From: an uncultured Coprococcus sp.
GTDB lineage: Bacteria > Bacillota > Clostridia > Lachnospirales > Lachnospiraceae
Length of the DNA stretch: 16,238 nucleotides
Assembly (NCBI GenBank): GCA_900557435.1
Contig: USSH01000024.1
Span: forward strand, 1 to 16,238
Reading direction: 5' to 3'
Shown: in pieces, positions 6,904 through 16,238 of the stretch
Layout: each line of letters opens with the position of its first letter
Numbering within the stretch: position 1 is the stretch's first letter
The notes under the pieces: generated by a model
Databases searched by the model: none
What the model was told of the DNA's origin: nothing
The model's input: only the letters and a program-made list of their open reading frames with translations
Program-made: the position numbers and the translations under genes

Positions 6904-7616
6904 ATCCTTATAATACCGAGTATCAGCATATGCACCGGATAGAACAGGTAATTCACCAGCTTATTCTGCCTGCCGCGCTTGCCATTGTATGTCAAAGTCA
7001 GTCCAAATCCCAATAACGCCCACGGTTCCTTGAACATCGACAGGTAGCAGAACGGTATTGCAATTACAGGCTTTTCATGGAATATATACAGGAAATATCC
7101 TATAAGTATGGCATGGTAATCATAATCAACCGCAAGATTCATAGATATAAGGCATACTATGGCAACTATCGGTATCGTTGCAATAAACCATACCACCTTT
7201 GGAAGTTTCTCCATTTTTTTCCTCAGCGCATCGATGATCCATATCATTGCCAGCACCATAGCCAATGTAAACATAATATTATTTGCATTCCATTCAAAGA
7301 ATACACCACTGGAGAACATGTCATAAGGGATCTCAGATATCACGCCAAATATAAGCAGCATTCCAAGATACTTCCACTTGTTTCTCGTATGAAAATATCC
7401 CTCCACCAACATATATATGAATATCGGGAAAGCTATCCGCCCCAGAACGTCAAATACATCACTTACAGCCGATATTATTCCACCGTCCAGATACGGATAC
7501 AGCAAAGTCTTATTCGTATGATCTATAAGCATTGAAATAAACGCTATATACTTAAGCTGTGCTCCGGAAAGCAGGCGTATACCGGTTCTTCTTTTATCTG
7601 TATTTTTTTCTTCCAT
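6888..7616 (-). CDS. TraX-family membrane protein
   Basis: This is a 242-residue polytopic membrane protein of the TraX family, named after the protein that N-acetylates F-pilin. Visible family motifs: LSGAQLKYIA then MLIDH (29-33), GRIAFPIF (59-66), VEGYFHTRNK (71-80), SEIPYD (94-99), YNGKRG (210-215) and YPVHM near the C-terminus (226-230). About seven hydrophobic segments fill the rest. No conjugation genes are nearby, so pilin acetylation is unlikely; an acyl-transfer role on another substrate is inference. AGGAGG lies about 11 nt before ATG 7616. It is the first gene of its operon, after the V-ATPase terminator, and its 3' end overlaps the amidohydrolase start. Confidence 0.88.
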   Translation of the reverse strand: MEEKNTDKRRTGIRLLSGAQLKYIAFISMLIDHTNKTLLYPYLDGGIISAVSDVFDVLGRIAFPIFIYMLVEGYFHTRNKWKYLGMLLIFGVISEIPYDMFSSGVFFEWNANNIMFTLAMVLAMIWIIDALRKKMEKLPKVVWFIATIPIVAIVCLISMNLAVDYDYHAILIGYFLYIFHEKPVIAIPFCYLSMFKEPWALLGFGLTLTYNGKRGRQNKLVNYLFYPVHMLILGIIRMCLGL

Positions 7617-7653
7617 ATCATCGAATTCCTCCTGTGTAAATCAGTCTTCAACA

Positions 7654-7669
7654 GGAAACAGATGTTTCC
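7654..7669. promoter_or_regulatory. Perfect palindrome upstream of the TraX-family gene
   Basis: GGAAACAGATGTTTCC has 7-bp arms around a 2-nt centre and lies about 40 nt before the TraX-family start. A TATTAT on the minus strand at 7690-7695 could be the -10 box of the promoter, which would place the palindrome near +15. It is a plausible operator for a dimeric regulator, but no regulator gene is adjacent. Confidence 0.35.
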
Positions 7670-7793
7670 CTTCACTGTATATCTCTTACATAATACCATA
7701 TTGAATAATGTTAACATAGCGTTGGGTTTTTACCTTTTTTTAATATTTCAGCCTGCAAAGAAACAATATTATCTTTTTTTACCACATAAACAG

Positions 7794-7829
7794 AAAAAAG
7801 ATACAAAGTTTTCAGGCTTTGTATCTTTT
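7794..7829 (-). terminator. Intrinsic terminator of the V-ATPase operon
   Basis: A perfect 13-bp stem (7796-7808 with 7817-7829, core AGATACAAAG / CTTTGTATCT) with an 8-nt loop is followed on the minus strand by T-rich sequence (six T's ending at 7794). It lies about 60 nt after the ntpD stop. The A-rich other side means it could also work on the plus strand. Confidence 0.85.
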
Positions 7830-7844
7830 CAGGTTTATTTTACA

Positions 7845-7867
7845 AAAAAGCGATAATTTTAGTATCG
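7845..7867 (-). terminator. Weak first terminator just after ntpD
   Basis: On the minus strand CGATA-CTAAAAT-TATCG is followed by CTTTTTTG. The 5-bp stem is AT-rich and weak, but the U-run and its position about 20 nt past the ntpD stop suggest a tandem terminator with the stronger hairpin at 7794-7829. Confidence 0.4.
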
Positions 7868-7885
7868 AGGCTATCTTTAATAACG

Positions 7886-8557
7886 TCAGGCATGCTCAAA
7901 CTGATGCTCTTTGTAGTGATGAGCCTCCTCCAGCATCATGTCCTTGACCTTCATAAGTCTGACCTGGGTGCTTCGCTCATTCTCATCAAGCTTCATACTT
8001 ATATACTTTATGCCCTCCCGGGTCTCCGGGATGATGACATGCTCAAGAGCATTTACGCGTCGGCGGGTCTTCTCTATCTCCGCTGCGAGCATCTGGCAGG
8101 ACTTCTCAACCTCCGCCAATCTCAGCATATCAGGAAGTATATCCGAGAGGGACTTCACTGCATCGTCCAGCTCTCCTGATGTAAATGCAAATCCATACGA
8201 ATAGATGTCATTTGAATTTGCGCTTTTCGTCTTATAGTCGTACACCGGAATGTCAACACTCATTACATTCCTGTCGCCAAGGGCGATTCGCACCTCCTGC
8301 TTTGGAGCCATGAGCGCCGTACTCAACGTCTGCTCATTCATACCCGCCTTCGCTATTACAAAGTTAGTGTTGGCAGCTTTGATGCCAGCCTCAACCTTCT
8401 TTCTCAGTTCCATATTCTCTCTTGCCATGTCAAGGAACTGCCTCATCAGCTCATCTCTTTTATCTTTCAGGAGCTTATGGCCTCTGGACGCCGTGACCAG
8501 CTTCTTCTTAAGCCTTGTCAGCTCCATTCTGGTTGGATTAACCACAACATTAGCCAT
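7886..8557 (-). CDS. ntpD: V-type ATPase subunit D
   Basis: This is the central-rotor subunit that, with subunit F, turns inside the A3B3 head and couples ATP hydrolysis to the membrane ring. It is 223 residues and starts MANVVVNPTRMELTRLKKKL, typical of the family's first long helix; LLKDKRDELMRQF continues it. The C-terminal half (from VEKSCQMLAAEIEKTRRRVNALEHVIIP) forms the second long coiled-coil helix and ends with a His-rich tail. The frame is open up to 8614, but the ATG at 8557 matches family N-termini and has GGAG 7 nt upstream, so I chose it. It is the last gene of the operon, 34 nt after ntpB. Confidence 0.95.
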   Translation of the reverse strand: MANVVVNPTRMELTRLKKKLVTASRGHKLLKDKRDELMRQFLDMARENMELRKKVEAGIKAANTNFVIAKAGMNEQTLSTALMAPKQEVRIALGDRNVMSVDIPVYDYKTKSANSNDIYSYGFAFTSGELDDAVKSLSDILPDMLRLAEVEKSCQMLAAEIEKTRRRVNALEHVIIPETREGIKYISMKLDENERSTQVRLMKVKDMMLEEAHHYKEHQFEHA

Positions 8558-8591
8558 CTGTCTTCTCCTTTCTTCCAAATATATTTTCCCA

Positions 8592-9962
8592 CTACTTTCC
8601 GTAATACATGTCAAGCCACTTGTCGTCGATACGTTTCAGCTCGGCTCTAGGAAGAATAGAGAGAAGCTTCCATCCGATGGCAAGTGTCTCCTCAATACTT
8701 CTGTCGGTGCCGTATCCCTGGGATACATACTCCTTCTCAAATGCCTCCGCAAACTTTGCATATATGATATCTATATCCGAAAGTGCCGACTCACCCAGGA
8801 TAGTCATGAGCTCCTTGGCATCCTTTCCTCTTGAATAAGCTGCAAATAACTGGTTCATGGTGCTGGCATGATCTCCTCTGGTCTTGCCCTCACCAGTTCC
8901 CTTATCCTTAAGTCTGGACAGTGATGGAAGTACATCGATAGGCGGTGTGATTCCCTTTCTGTACAGCTCTCTTGAGAGAATGATCTGTCCCTCTGTGATA
9001 TATCCCGTAAGGTCAGGTATAGGATGAGTCTTGTCATCCTCGGGCATGGTCAGGATCGGTATCATGGTGATACTTCCGTTCTTGCCCTTCTGTCTTCCGG
9101 CTCTCTCATACAGAGTTGCCAGGTCAGTGTACATGTATCCAGGATAACCACGACGTCCCGGAACCTCTTTTCTTGCGGCTGACACCTCACGAAGTGCATC
9201 CGCATAGTTTGTGATATCTGTGAGAATTACCAGAACGTGCATGTTCTTCTCAAATGCAAGATACTCAGCGGCGGTAAGTGCCATTCTAGGTGTGGCGATA
9301 CGCTCAACCGCAGGATCATTTGCCAGGTTGATGAAGAGGACTGTTCTGTCTATGGCACCAGTCTCCTTGAAACTCTCTGTGAAGAAGTTTGCCTCCTCAA
9401 ATGTGATACCCATGGCTGCAAATACAACGGCAAATGGCTCATCTGTTCCGCGCACCTTCGCCTGTCTTGCGATCTGGGCTGCAAGCTGACTGTGCGGAAG
9501 TCCTGAAGCTGAGAATATAGGCAGCTTCTGTCCTCTTACCAGTGTATTCAGTCCATCTATGGCTGATATACCTGTCTGAATGAACTCAGACGGATAGTTC
9601 CTGGCAGCCGGGTTCATCGGCAGACCGTTGATATCTCTTCTCTCATCAGGAAGTATCTCCGGGCCGCCATCTATAGGTCTTCCAAGTCCGTCAAATACAC
9701 GGCCAAGCATGTCTTCTGATACGCCGAGCTCCATACTTCTTCCAAGGAATCTTACCTTGCTGTTTGAAAGGTTGATACCTGTCGAATTCTCAAAGAGCTG
9801 TACCAGAGCGTCCTCACCATTTATCTCAAGGACCTTGCATCGTCTGATCTCGCCGTCCGCCAGCTCGATCTCACCCAGCTCATCATAAGCTACATTCTCA
9901 ACTCCGTGCACCAGCATCAGAGGACCCGCAACTTCCTGTATAGTTCTGTATTCCTTTGGCAT
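8592..9962 (-). CDS. ntpB: V-type ATPase subunit B (non-catalytic)
   Basis: This is the non-catalytic subunit of the A3B3 head. At 456 residues it has the normal family length. The nucleotide-loop position carries SASGLPHS (151-158) instead of a true P-loop, which marks subunit B. PSLSR (346-350) supplies R350, the arginine finger that reaches into the catalytic site of subunit A (the same number as in E. hirae NtpB). Other conserved stretches are [15 protein letters not shown] and [21 protein letters not shown] inside the end of ntpA lies 9 nt before the ATG, and only 4 nt separate the two genes, so A and B are probably translated together in equal amounts. Confidence 0.98.
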   Translation of the reverse strand: MPKEYRTIQEVAGPLMLVHGVENVAYDELGEIELADGEIRRCKVLEINGEDALVQLFENSTGINLSNSKVRFLGRSMELGVSEDMLGRVFDGLGRPIDGGPEILPDERRDINGLPMNPAARNYPSEFIQTGISAIDGLNTLVRGQKLPIFSASGLPHSQLAAQIARQAKVRGTDEPFAVVFAAMGITFEEANFFTESFKETGAIDRTVLFINLANDPAVERIATPRMALTAAEYLAFEKNMHVLVILTDITNYADALREVSAARKEVPGRRGYPGYMYTDLATLYERAGRQKGKNGSITMIPILTMPEDDKTHPIPDLTGYITEGQIILSRELYRKGITPPIDVLPSLSRLKDKGTGEGKTRGDHASTMNQLFAAYSRGKDAKELMTILGESALSDIDIIYAKFAEAFEKEYVSQGYGTDRSIEETLAIGWKLLSILPRAELKRIDDKWLDMYYGK

Positions 9963-9966
9963 AGTC

Positions 9967-11730
9967 TTAGTCCTCCTTCTCTATAGCTTCCTGAAGCTCT
10001 TTGTCAAGCTCCTTGGATATCTTCTCGTACTCTTCATCCACATTCTCAGGAAGCACATATTTGAATCGTCCGATCTTTTCTCTGATCGGCATGTTAAGAA
10101 TATTTCTTATGCTTGCTCCACCGGCCAGCGCCTGCGCCGACTCCTCATAAAATGCCATGATGAGCTCCATCATCAGAAACTGCTTATGAAGAGGTGTGTA
10201 TGTGTCCACATCATGGAATGAGTTCTGGTGAAGGAAATCCTCTCTGATGGATCTCGCCGCCTCCATCTTCAGTCGGTCTCCCGCTGAAAGAGCATCCATA
10301 CCTACCATCTTAACGATCTCATCGAGCTCTGCCTCCTCCTGAAGCAGGGTCATCATCTTCTGTCTGTCGGTCATGAACTTTTCATTTACATTTTCCTCGA
10401 ACCATTTGCCCATATTGTCCACATACAGAGAGTATGAGGTCAGCCAGTTGATGGCAGGGAAATGTCTCTTGTACGCAAGCGATGAATCCAGTCCCCAGAA
10501 TACCTTGACGATTCGAAGTGTTGCCTGTGAAACCGGCTCGGAAATATCACCACCCGGAGGAGAAACCGCACCGATAACTGACAGCGCACCGGTTCTTCCC
10601 TCGCTGCCGAGAGTTTTGACCATTCCGGCTCTCTCGTAGAACTGTGCAAGTCTTGAACCGAGGTAAGCAGGGTAACCCTCCTCACCAGGCATCTCCTGCA
10701 GACGTCCTGACATCTCTCTGAGCGCCTCAGCCCAACGCGATGTGGAATCCGCCATGAGTGCCACCGAGTAACCCATATCACGGAAATACTCAGCTATAGT
10801 TATACCTGTATATATAGATGCCTCTCTGGCCGCAACCGGCATATCCGATGTGTTGGCTATGAGTACTGTTCTCTGCATGAGTGAATGTCCGGTCTTCGGA
10901 TCCTTCAGCTCTGGGAACTCGTTCAGAACATCTGTCATCTCGTTTCCACGCTCTCCGCATCCGATGTAGACAACGATATCCGCCTCAGCCCACTTTGCAA
11001 GCTGGTGCTGGATGACTGTCTTGCCGCTTCCGAAAGGTCCGGGAACCGCAGCCACTCCACCCTTTGCTATAGGGAAGAATGTATCTACAACTCTCTGTCC
11101 TGTGATAAGAGGCATAACAGGTGGTATCTTCTCCTGATATGGACGACCCTTACGAACCGGCCACTTCTGCATGAGTGTCAGCTCCCTGTCACCCTTGTCT
11201 GTCTCAACCACACACACAGTCTCCTCAACTGTGAAGTCTCCTGTCTTTATCTCTTTGATGGTTCCCGTCACACCATAAGGCACCATGATCTTCTGTGTGA
11301 CGACCACAGTCTCCTGAACTGTTCCTATCACATCGCCTGCCGACACCTTATCGCCAACCTTTGCAATAGGCACAAATGTCCACTTGATATCTCTCTTCAG
11401 CGATGGAACTTCAACTCCTCGCTTCAGGTTGTTACCACATATCTTCATGATGTCATCCAGCGGTCTCTGGATTCCATCGTATATACTGCTTATAAGTCCC
11501 GGTCCCAGCTCAACTGACAGAGGCATTCCCGTTGACTCGACTGGTGCTCCCGGTGCAAGTCCCGATGTCTCCTCATATACCTGAACTGATGCCTGATCTC
11601 CGTGCATCTCTATGATCTCGCCGATAAGTCTGCTCTCACTTACACGCACAACGTCGTACATATTTGCATCACGCATGCCCTCAGCGATGACCAGTGGTCC
11701 GGCGACCTTCTTAATCTTTCCTGTAGCCAC
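9967..11730 (-). CDS. ntpA: V-type ATPase catalytic subunit A
   Basis: This is the ATP-hydrolysing subunit of the head. It is 587 residues with the normal domain order: N-terminal barrel ([11 protein letters not shown]), the bulge domain typical of A subunits (about 110-190, ending [13 protein letters not shown]), Walker A GPFGSGKT (231-238), catalytic glutamate in GER (E260), [18 protein letters not shown] and the C-terminal helical domain. The start codon is GTG at 11728-11730; a stop codon lies immediately upstream in frame, and family N-termini (M.TGKI.KVAGPLV) support it. The nearest ribosome binding site, AAGGGAG, is about 13 nt away, which is long. A 46-nt hairpin lies 37 nt upstream. 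Subunit B follows 4 nt downstream. Confidence 0.98.
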   Translation of the reverse strand: MATGKIKKVAGPLVIAEGMRDANMYDVVRVSESRLIGEIIEMHGDQASVQVYEETSGLAPGAPVESTGMPLSVELGPGLISSIYDGIQRPLDDIMKICGNNLKRGVEVPSLKRDIKWTFVPIAKVGDKVSAGDVIGTVQETVVVTQKIMVPYGVTGTIKEIKTGDFTVEETVCVVETDKGDRELTLMQKWPVRKGRPYQEKIPPVMPLITGQRVVDTFFPIAKGGVAAVPGPFGSGKTVIQHQLAKWAEADIVVYIGCGERGNEMTDVLNEFPELKDPKTGHSLMQRTVLIANTSDMPVAAREASIYTGITIAEYFRDMGYSVALMADSTSRWAEALREMSGRLQEMPGEEGYPAYLGSRLAQFYERAGMVKTLGSEGRTGALSVIGAVSPPGGDISEPVSQATLRIVKVFWGLDSSLAYKRHFPAINWLTSYSLYVDNMGKWFEENVNEKFMTDRQKMMTLLQEEAELDEIVKMVGMDALSAGDRLKMEAARSIREDFLHQNSFHDVDTYTPLHKQFLMMELIMAFYEESAQALAGGASIRNILNMPIREKIGRFKYVLPENVDEEYEKISKELDKELQEAIEKED

Positions 11731-11767
11731 TTAACAGCTCACGCTCCCTTCTATACTCACTCGCTCC

Positions 11768-11813
11768 ATAGATAATTGCAAAATCGAATTATACCGATTT
11801 CGCAATTACCTAT
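11768..11813 (-). promoter_or_regulatory. Large hairpin between ntpG and ntpA
   Basis: The arms ATAG-a-TAATTGC-a-AAATCG (11768-11786) and CGATTT-c-GCAATTA-c-CTAT (11795-11813) give 17 pairs with two single mismatches and an 8-nt loop. No U-run follows on the minus strand, so it is not a standard terminator. It fills most of the unusually long 111-nt gap before ntpA. A role in RNA processing or stability is inference. The loop and flank read GGTATAAT on the minus strand, but no -35 box supports a promoter. Confidence 0.6.
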
Positions 11814-11841
11814 ATCCGCTCGTTTCACCATTATTTTCTAA

Positions 11842-12162
11842 TCATTCTTCATTAAATAATATGTCCGAGCCTACGGCCTGCTCAACGGATTTCTTTACTC
11901 CCGCTATTCCGGCTCCTGTATTGCCTGATATTCCCGGTATGATAATGATCGCAGGCTTCATAACCTCTCTGTATCTGTCTATCTCTTTATTGAGATCCGA
12001 AGCCAGTGCCTCGGTCATATATATGACTGCATAATTGTCCTCCGCCAGCCTTTTGAGCTGTGTGGCTCCATACTCCGGATCATCTACAGGAAATGTATCC
12101 AGGCCCAGAGTTGCAAATCCGTATATACTGTCATAATCACCCATAACAGCTATCTTATACAT
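11842..12162 (-). CDS. ntpG: V-type ATPase subunit F (NtpG)
   Basis: This small rotor subunit binds subunit D in the central shaft. It is 106 residues, the normal family length, with the family opening KIAVMGDYDSIYGFATLGLD, the middle YAVIYMTEALA and the C-terminal strand AIIIIPGISGNTGAG. In E. hirae naming it is NtpG; other schemes call it AtpF or VatF. It overlaps the end of ntpC by 8 nt (ATGTATAA), with AAGGGAG only about 4 nt before its ATG, which suggests coupled translation with ntpC. A long gap with a hairpin separates it from ntpA. Confidence 0.95.
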   Translation of the reverse strand: MYKIAVMGDYDSIYGFATLGLDTFPVDDPEYGATQLKRLAEDNYAVIYMTEALASDLNKEIDRYREVMKPAIIIIPGISGNTGAGIAGVKKSVEQAVGSDILFNEE

Positions 12163-13126
12163 ACATCTCCCTTACCCTTTCCCTGATAGCCTCCTCCGGA
12201 AGCTGGTTCAGCTTGCATGTCAATATGATCCTCACTGTCTTTATCTCGTTGAGTCTCGCCAGAATGTACGCCACTATCGGTCCCACCGTAAATGGGTTGT
12301 ACTTCTGAGGCTTTATCGTCTCTATGATACGGTTGTCACACCATCTCTCAAATGCTGATGCCGACTCAGAAAGTGCCTCTGCCCCACCGGCGTATGCTGT
12401 GTCCGCAAGGTATCTCTCTATCTCCTCCATGCCAGCCACCGCAGCCGTCGCCAGTCTGTCAATATCCAGCGTGTTGCACTCCGCCATGGCTCTCTTCATG
12501 AAATCCTTGTTTTTGCCTGTCTTCATGGATCTCACCGCTATCTTGATATCTGCAACAGCCACCGTCGTCTCTGCATAATCCCTGAGCAGGCTGTCATCTG
12601 CCTTCTTCGCAGCCTGCATGATCGCCAACAGTGTTCCTCTGTCTATCACAGCATCGCACATCTGACCGTCTCCAGCCTGTGCCATACAGTCCCAGGCTTC
12701 CCTCGCACAGTCTCTCATGTGCTCCGGCAGTCTGTCCCATGCCTTGTCTCTGACGATGGACAGCATCTTCTGACCGTCTATCTCGGCATTGTCGAAGAAC
12801 ACATGGGCAGGAGTCTCCCCGGCAACCACAGTCTTGATCGCCGCCTTGAGATTGTGATACAGATCCGGAAGTCTTATGACATCGAACACGGACATATCAT
12901 CCACCATCTCGGCCACGGCAGCCCACGTCTTGTCGGTCTCCGCCCTAAGTATGTCATTTTCATCCATACTGGCATTATCACTATCGCCCCAGCCCTTCTC
13001 TATTATGAACCGAACCGCCTTCTTGTAGGAATCCGTGGCCACGAGCTGTTCTATGGTCGCCTGACTCATAAGCGACATCTCAAGCGCCCTGATCCTGGCA
13101 ACTGCATATATATATTTGTCTGCCAT
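12155..13126 (-). CDS. ntpC: V-type ATPase subunit C (V0 subunit d homologue)
   Basis: This funnel-shaped socket protein joins the central rotor shaft to the membrane c-ring. It is 323 residues, soluble and largely helical, near the family's usual 330. The N-terminus YIYAVARIRALEMSLMS and the C-terminal segment NPFTVGPIVAYILARLNEIKTVRIILTCKLNQLPEEAIRERVREMYV are characteristic of NtpC. GGAGG lies 7 nt before the ATG, 14 nt after the ntpE stop. Its last codons overlap the start of the subunit F gene. Confidence 0.96.
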   Translation of the reverse strand: MADKYIYAVARIRALEMSLMSQATIEQLVATDSYKKAVRFIIEKGWGDSDNASMDENDILRAETDKTWAAVAEMVDDMSVFDVIRLPDLYHNLKAAIKTVVAGETPAHVFFDNAEIDGQKMLSIVRDKAWDRLPEHMRDCAREAWDCMAQAGDGQMCDAVIDRGTLLAIMQAAKKADDSLLRDYAETTVAVADIKIAVRSMKTGKNKDFMKRAMAECNTLDIDRLATAAVAGMEEIERYLADTAYAGGAEALSESASAFERWCDNRIIETIKPQKYNPFTVGPIVAYILARLNEIKTVRIILTCKLNQLPEEAIRERVREMYV

Positions 13127-13140
13127 CTGCCTACCTCCAG

Positions 13141-13743
13141 CTATCTGTTATCAACAAATAATAATTCATTTACCTTGTCTGCCAAATGTTCTCTGTTCGC
13201 GTCCAGCATCGCCCTGAATGAACAGTTTTCCTCGATTCCTCCGTAAATGAGAACAAATCCTCCATCTATATTACAGTTCTCATCGGACACCTTAAGGCTT
13301 CCCCCATGAGCTGCAGCTATCTGCTCTATCTGCTTCTCAGTCTGTGGTGTAAGTCGTTTTCTGTCTTTTCCGGAGAAGCATATCTCTCCGCTTTTCGGCT
13401 GCACCGACTTCTCCAGACATTTGACGATTACCTGAAAATACTCCTCATCCGGAAGCGCCACCATTGCGTCATATGCCTTATCCAGCATATTTCCGATGAT
13501 GGTCTGTTTTGCCGCAAGTATCGCCTGTCTCTTCTTGAGTTCTGATGAGGACTTCGCCCTGAATGATCCGGACTTTTCTGCCTGAGCAACCTTCTCACCG
13601 GTCTCCTCATTCATCTTATCCACAGTCTTTTTTGCATTTGCAATGATGGAATCCGCATTTCTGGCAGCCTGAGCTTTGATCTCTTCAGCTTCCTTCTGTG
13701 CTTCCTGAAGGATCTGTTCTACGATTGTATCTAATCCTGTCAT
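13141..13743 (-). CDS. ntpE: V-type ATPase subunit E (peripheral stalk)
   Basis: This is a peripheral stalk (stator) subunit linking the A3B3 head to NtpI. It is 200 residues: a long charged N-terminal helix (IVEQILQEAQKEAEEIKAQAARNADSIIANAKKTVDK) that would pair with the partner stalk subunit, then a compact C-terminal domain with NIDGGFVLIYGGIEENCSFRAMLD. Two ATGs are in frame; the one at 13752 touches AGGAGG, whereas the one at 13743 has AAGGAGG 9 nt upstream and gives MTGLDTIVEQ, so I chose 13743. It follows a 137-nt repeat-containing gap after ntpK. The partner stalk subunit gene is not in the window. Confidence 0.94.
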   Translation of the reverse strand: MTGLDTIVEQILQEAQKEAEEIKAQAARNADSIIANAKKTVDKMNEETGEKVAQAEKSGSFRAKSSSELKKRQAILAAKQTIIGNMLDKAYDAMVALPDEEYFQVIVKCLEKSVQPKSGEICFSGKDRKRLTPQTEKQIEQIAAAHGGSLKVSDENCNIDGGFVLIYGGIEENCSFRAMLDANREHLADKVNELLFVDNR

Positions 13744-13751
13744 AAAGTACA

Positions 13752-13873
13752 TCCTCCTTACTATCGTCTATTGTGCATGCGCATGAAAGGCGCTTCGCGC
13801 GGCGCATGCGTGCTTCGCAAGGAATCTCCCGCTCACGCGGGTCCTCCTTACGAAAAGTTATTGTGCATGCGCA
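13752..13873 (-). repeat. 90-bp-offset duplicated and palindromic sequence between ntpK and ntpE
   Basis: Two blocks recur exactly 90 bp apart: TCCTCCTTA (13752-13760 and 13842-13850) and TATTGTGCATGCGCA (13769-13783 and 13859-13873). Between them lie GCATGCGC/GCGCATGC (13775-13782 with 13802-13809) with GCGC-TTC-GCGC inside it, and CCCGC-TCAC-GCGGG (13828-13841). The GC-rich segment stands out from its surroundings. It looks like a small palindromic repeat unit inserted with duplication of the flank that carries the ntpE ribosome binding site. Whether it recurs elsewhere in the genome cannot be judged here. Confidence 0.7.
13768..13836 (-). CDS. 22-codon ORF inside the ntpK-ntpE repeat (doubtful)
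   Basis: A GTG start at 13834-13836 has AAGGAGG (13843-13849) exactly 6 nt upstream and opens a frame beginning VSGRFLAKHACAARSA and stopping at TAG 13768-13770, shortly before the ntpE ribosome binding site. The signal is good, but the whole frame lies in palindromic repeat DNA, so it may simply be a by-product of duplicating the ribosome binding site. Its translation could still affect ntpE expression. Confidence 0.2.
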   Translation of the reverse strand: MSGRFLAKHACAARSAFHAHAQ

Positions 13874-13880
13874 CGAAAAA

Positions 13881-16238
<2,358 letters not shown>

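Noticed and set aside
6888..7616. Evidence of a conjugative element from TraX
   Set aside because: No relaxase, coupling protein or type IV secretion genes are visible; TraX-family proteins are common as chromosomal genes in Firmicutes.
11787..11796. Internal promoter for ntpA from a TATAAT in the hairpin loop
   Set aside because: No -35 element at a suitable distance, and the sequence is explained by the hairpin loop and flank.
13752..13873. CRISPR array
   Set aside because: Only two imperfect repeat units, GC-rich palindromes instead of unique spacers, and no cas genes.

Overview
This window looks like chromosomal DNA from a Gram-positive anaerobe of the class Clostridia, probably the Lachnospiraceae. 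The grounds are strong AAGGAGG-type ribosome binding sites, frequent ATA codons, a V-type (Ntp) ATPase operon in the Enterococcus/Clostridia subunit order, and a stand-alone TraX-family gene. The family-level assignment is inference. Every gene I can support lies on the minus strand, so transcription runs from high to low coordinates.

16238-7886: most of a V-type ATPase operon, in the order ntpI (5' end cut by the window), ntpK, ntpE, ntpC, ntpG (subunit F), ntpA, ntpB, ntpD. It ends at a strong hairpin terminator at 7794-7829. The membrane part (I, K) and the soluble part (E, C, G, A, B, D) are all present. The peripheral-stalk gene normally found before ntpI would lie outside the window. 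NtpK keeps the residues that bind sodium in the Enterococcus hirae rotor, so Na+ is the likely coupling ion. Two intercistronic gaps hold large inverted repeats: K-E (palindromic, with a 90-bp-offset duplication that includes the Shine-Dalgarno sequence) and G-A.

7616-4734: a probable three-gene operon: a TraX-family membrane protein, an M20 metallo-amidohydrolase whose start overlaps it by 16 bases, and a five-helix membrane protein of unknown function. A gap of about 400 bp follows, containing a 26-codon membrane-peptide ORF and no other convincing gene.

4326-2911: a stand-alone ATPase with a C-terminal PD-(D/E)XK-like DUF234 domain. Three copies of a 14-bp repeat precede it, two of which form a 16-bp perfect inverted repeat against its ribosome binding site. 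A 555-bp gap follows, holding a terminator-like stem-loop, a possible structured RNA and a doubtful small ORF.

2355-1: the start of a polyamine ABC transporter operon: potA (with a duplicated C-terminal TOBE-like region), potB, and the first 30 codons of potC, which overlaps the potB stop codon in a TAATG junction.

Nothing here amounts to an obviously new multi-gene system. The best leads are non-coding: the ntpK-ntpE repeat, the structured region before potA and the triple repeat before the ATPase. Among the genes, the TraX / amidohydrolase / unknown membrane protein cluster is the one of unclear purpose.
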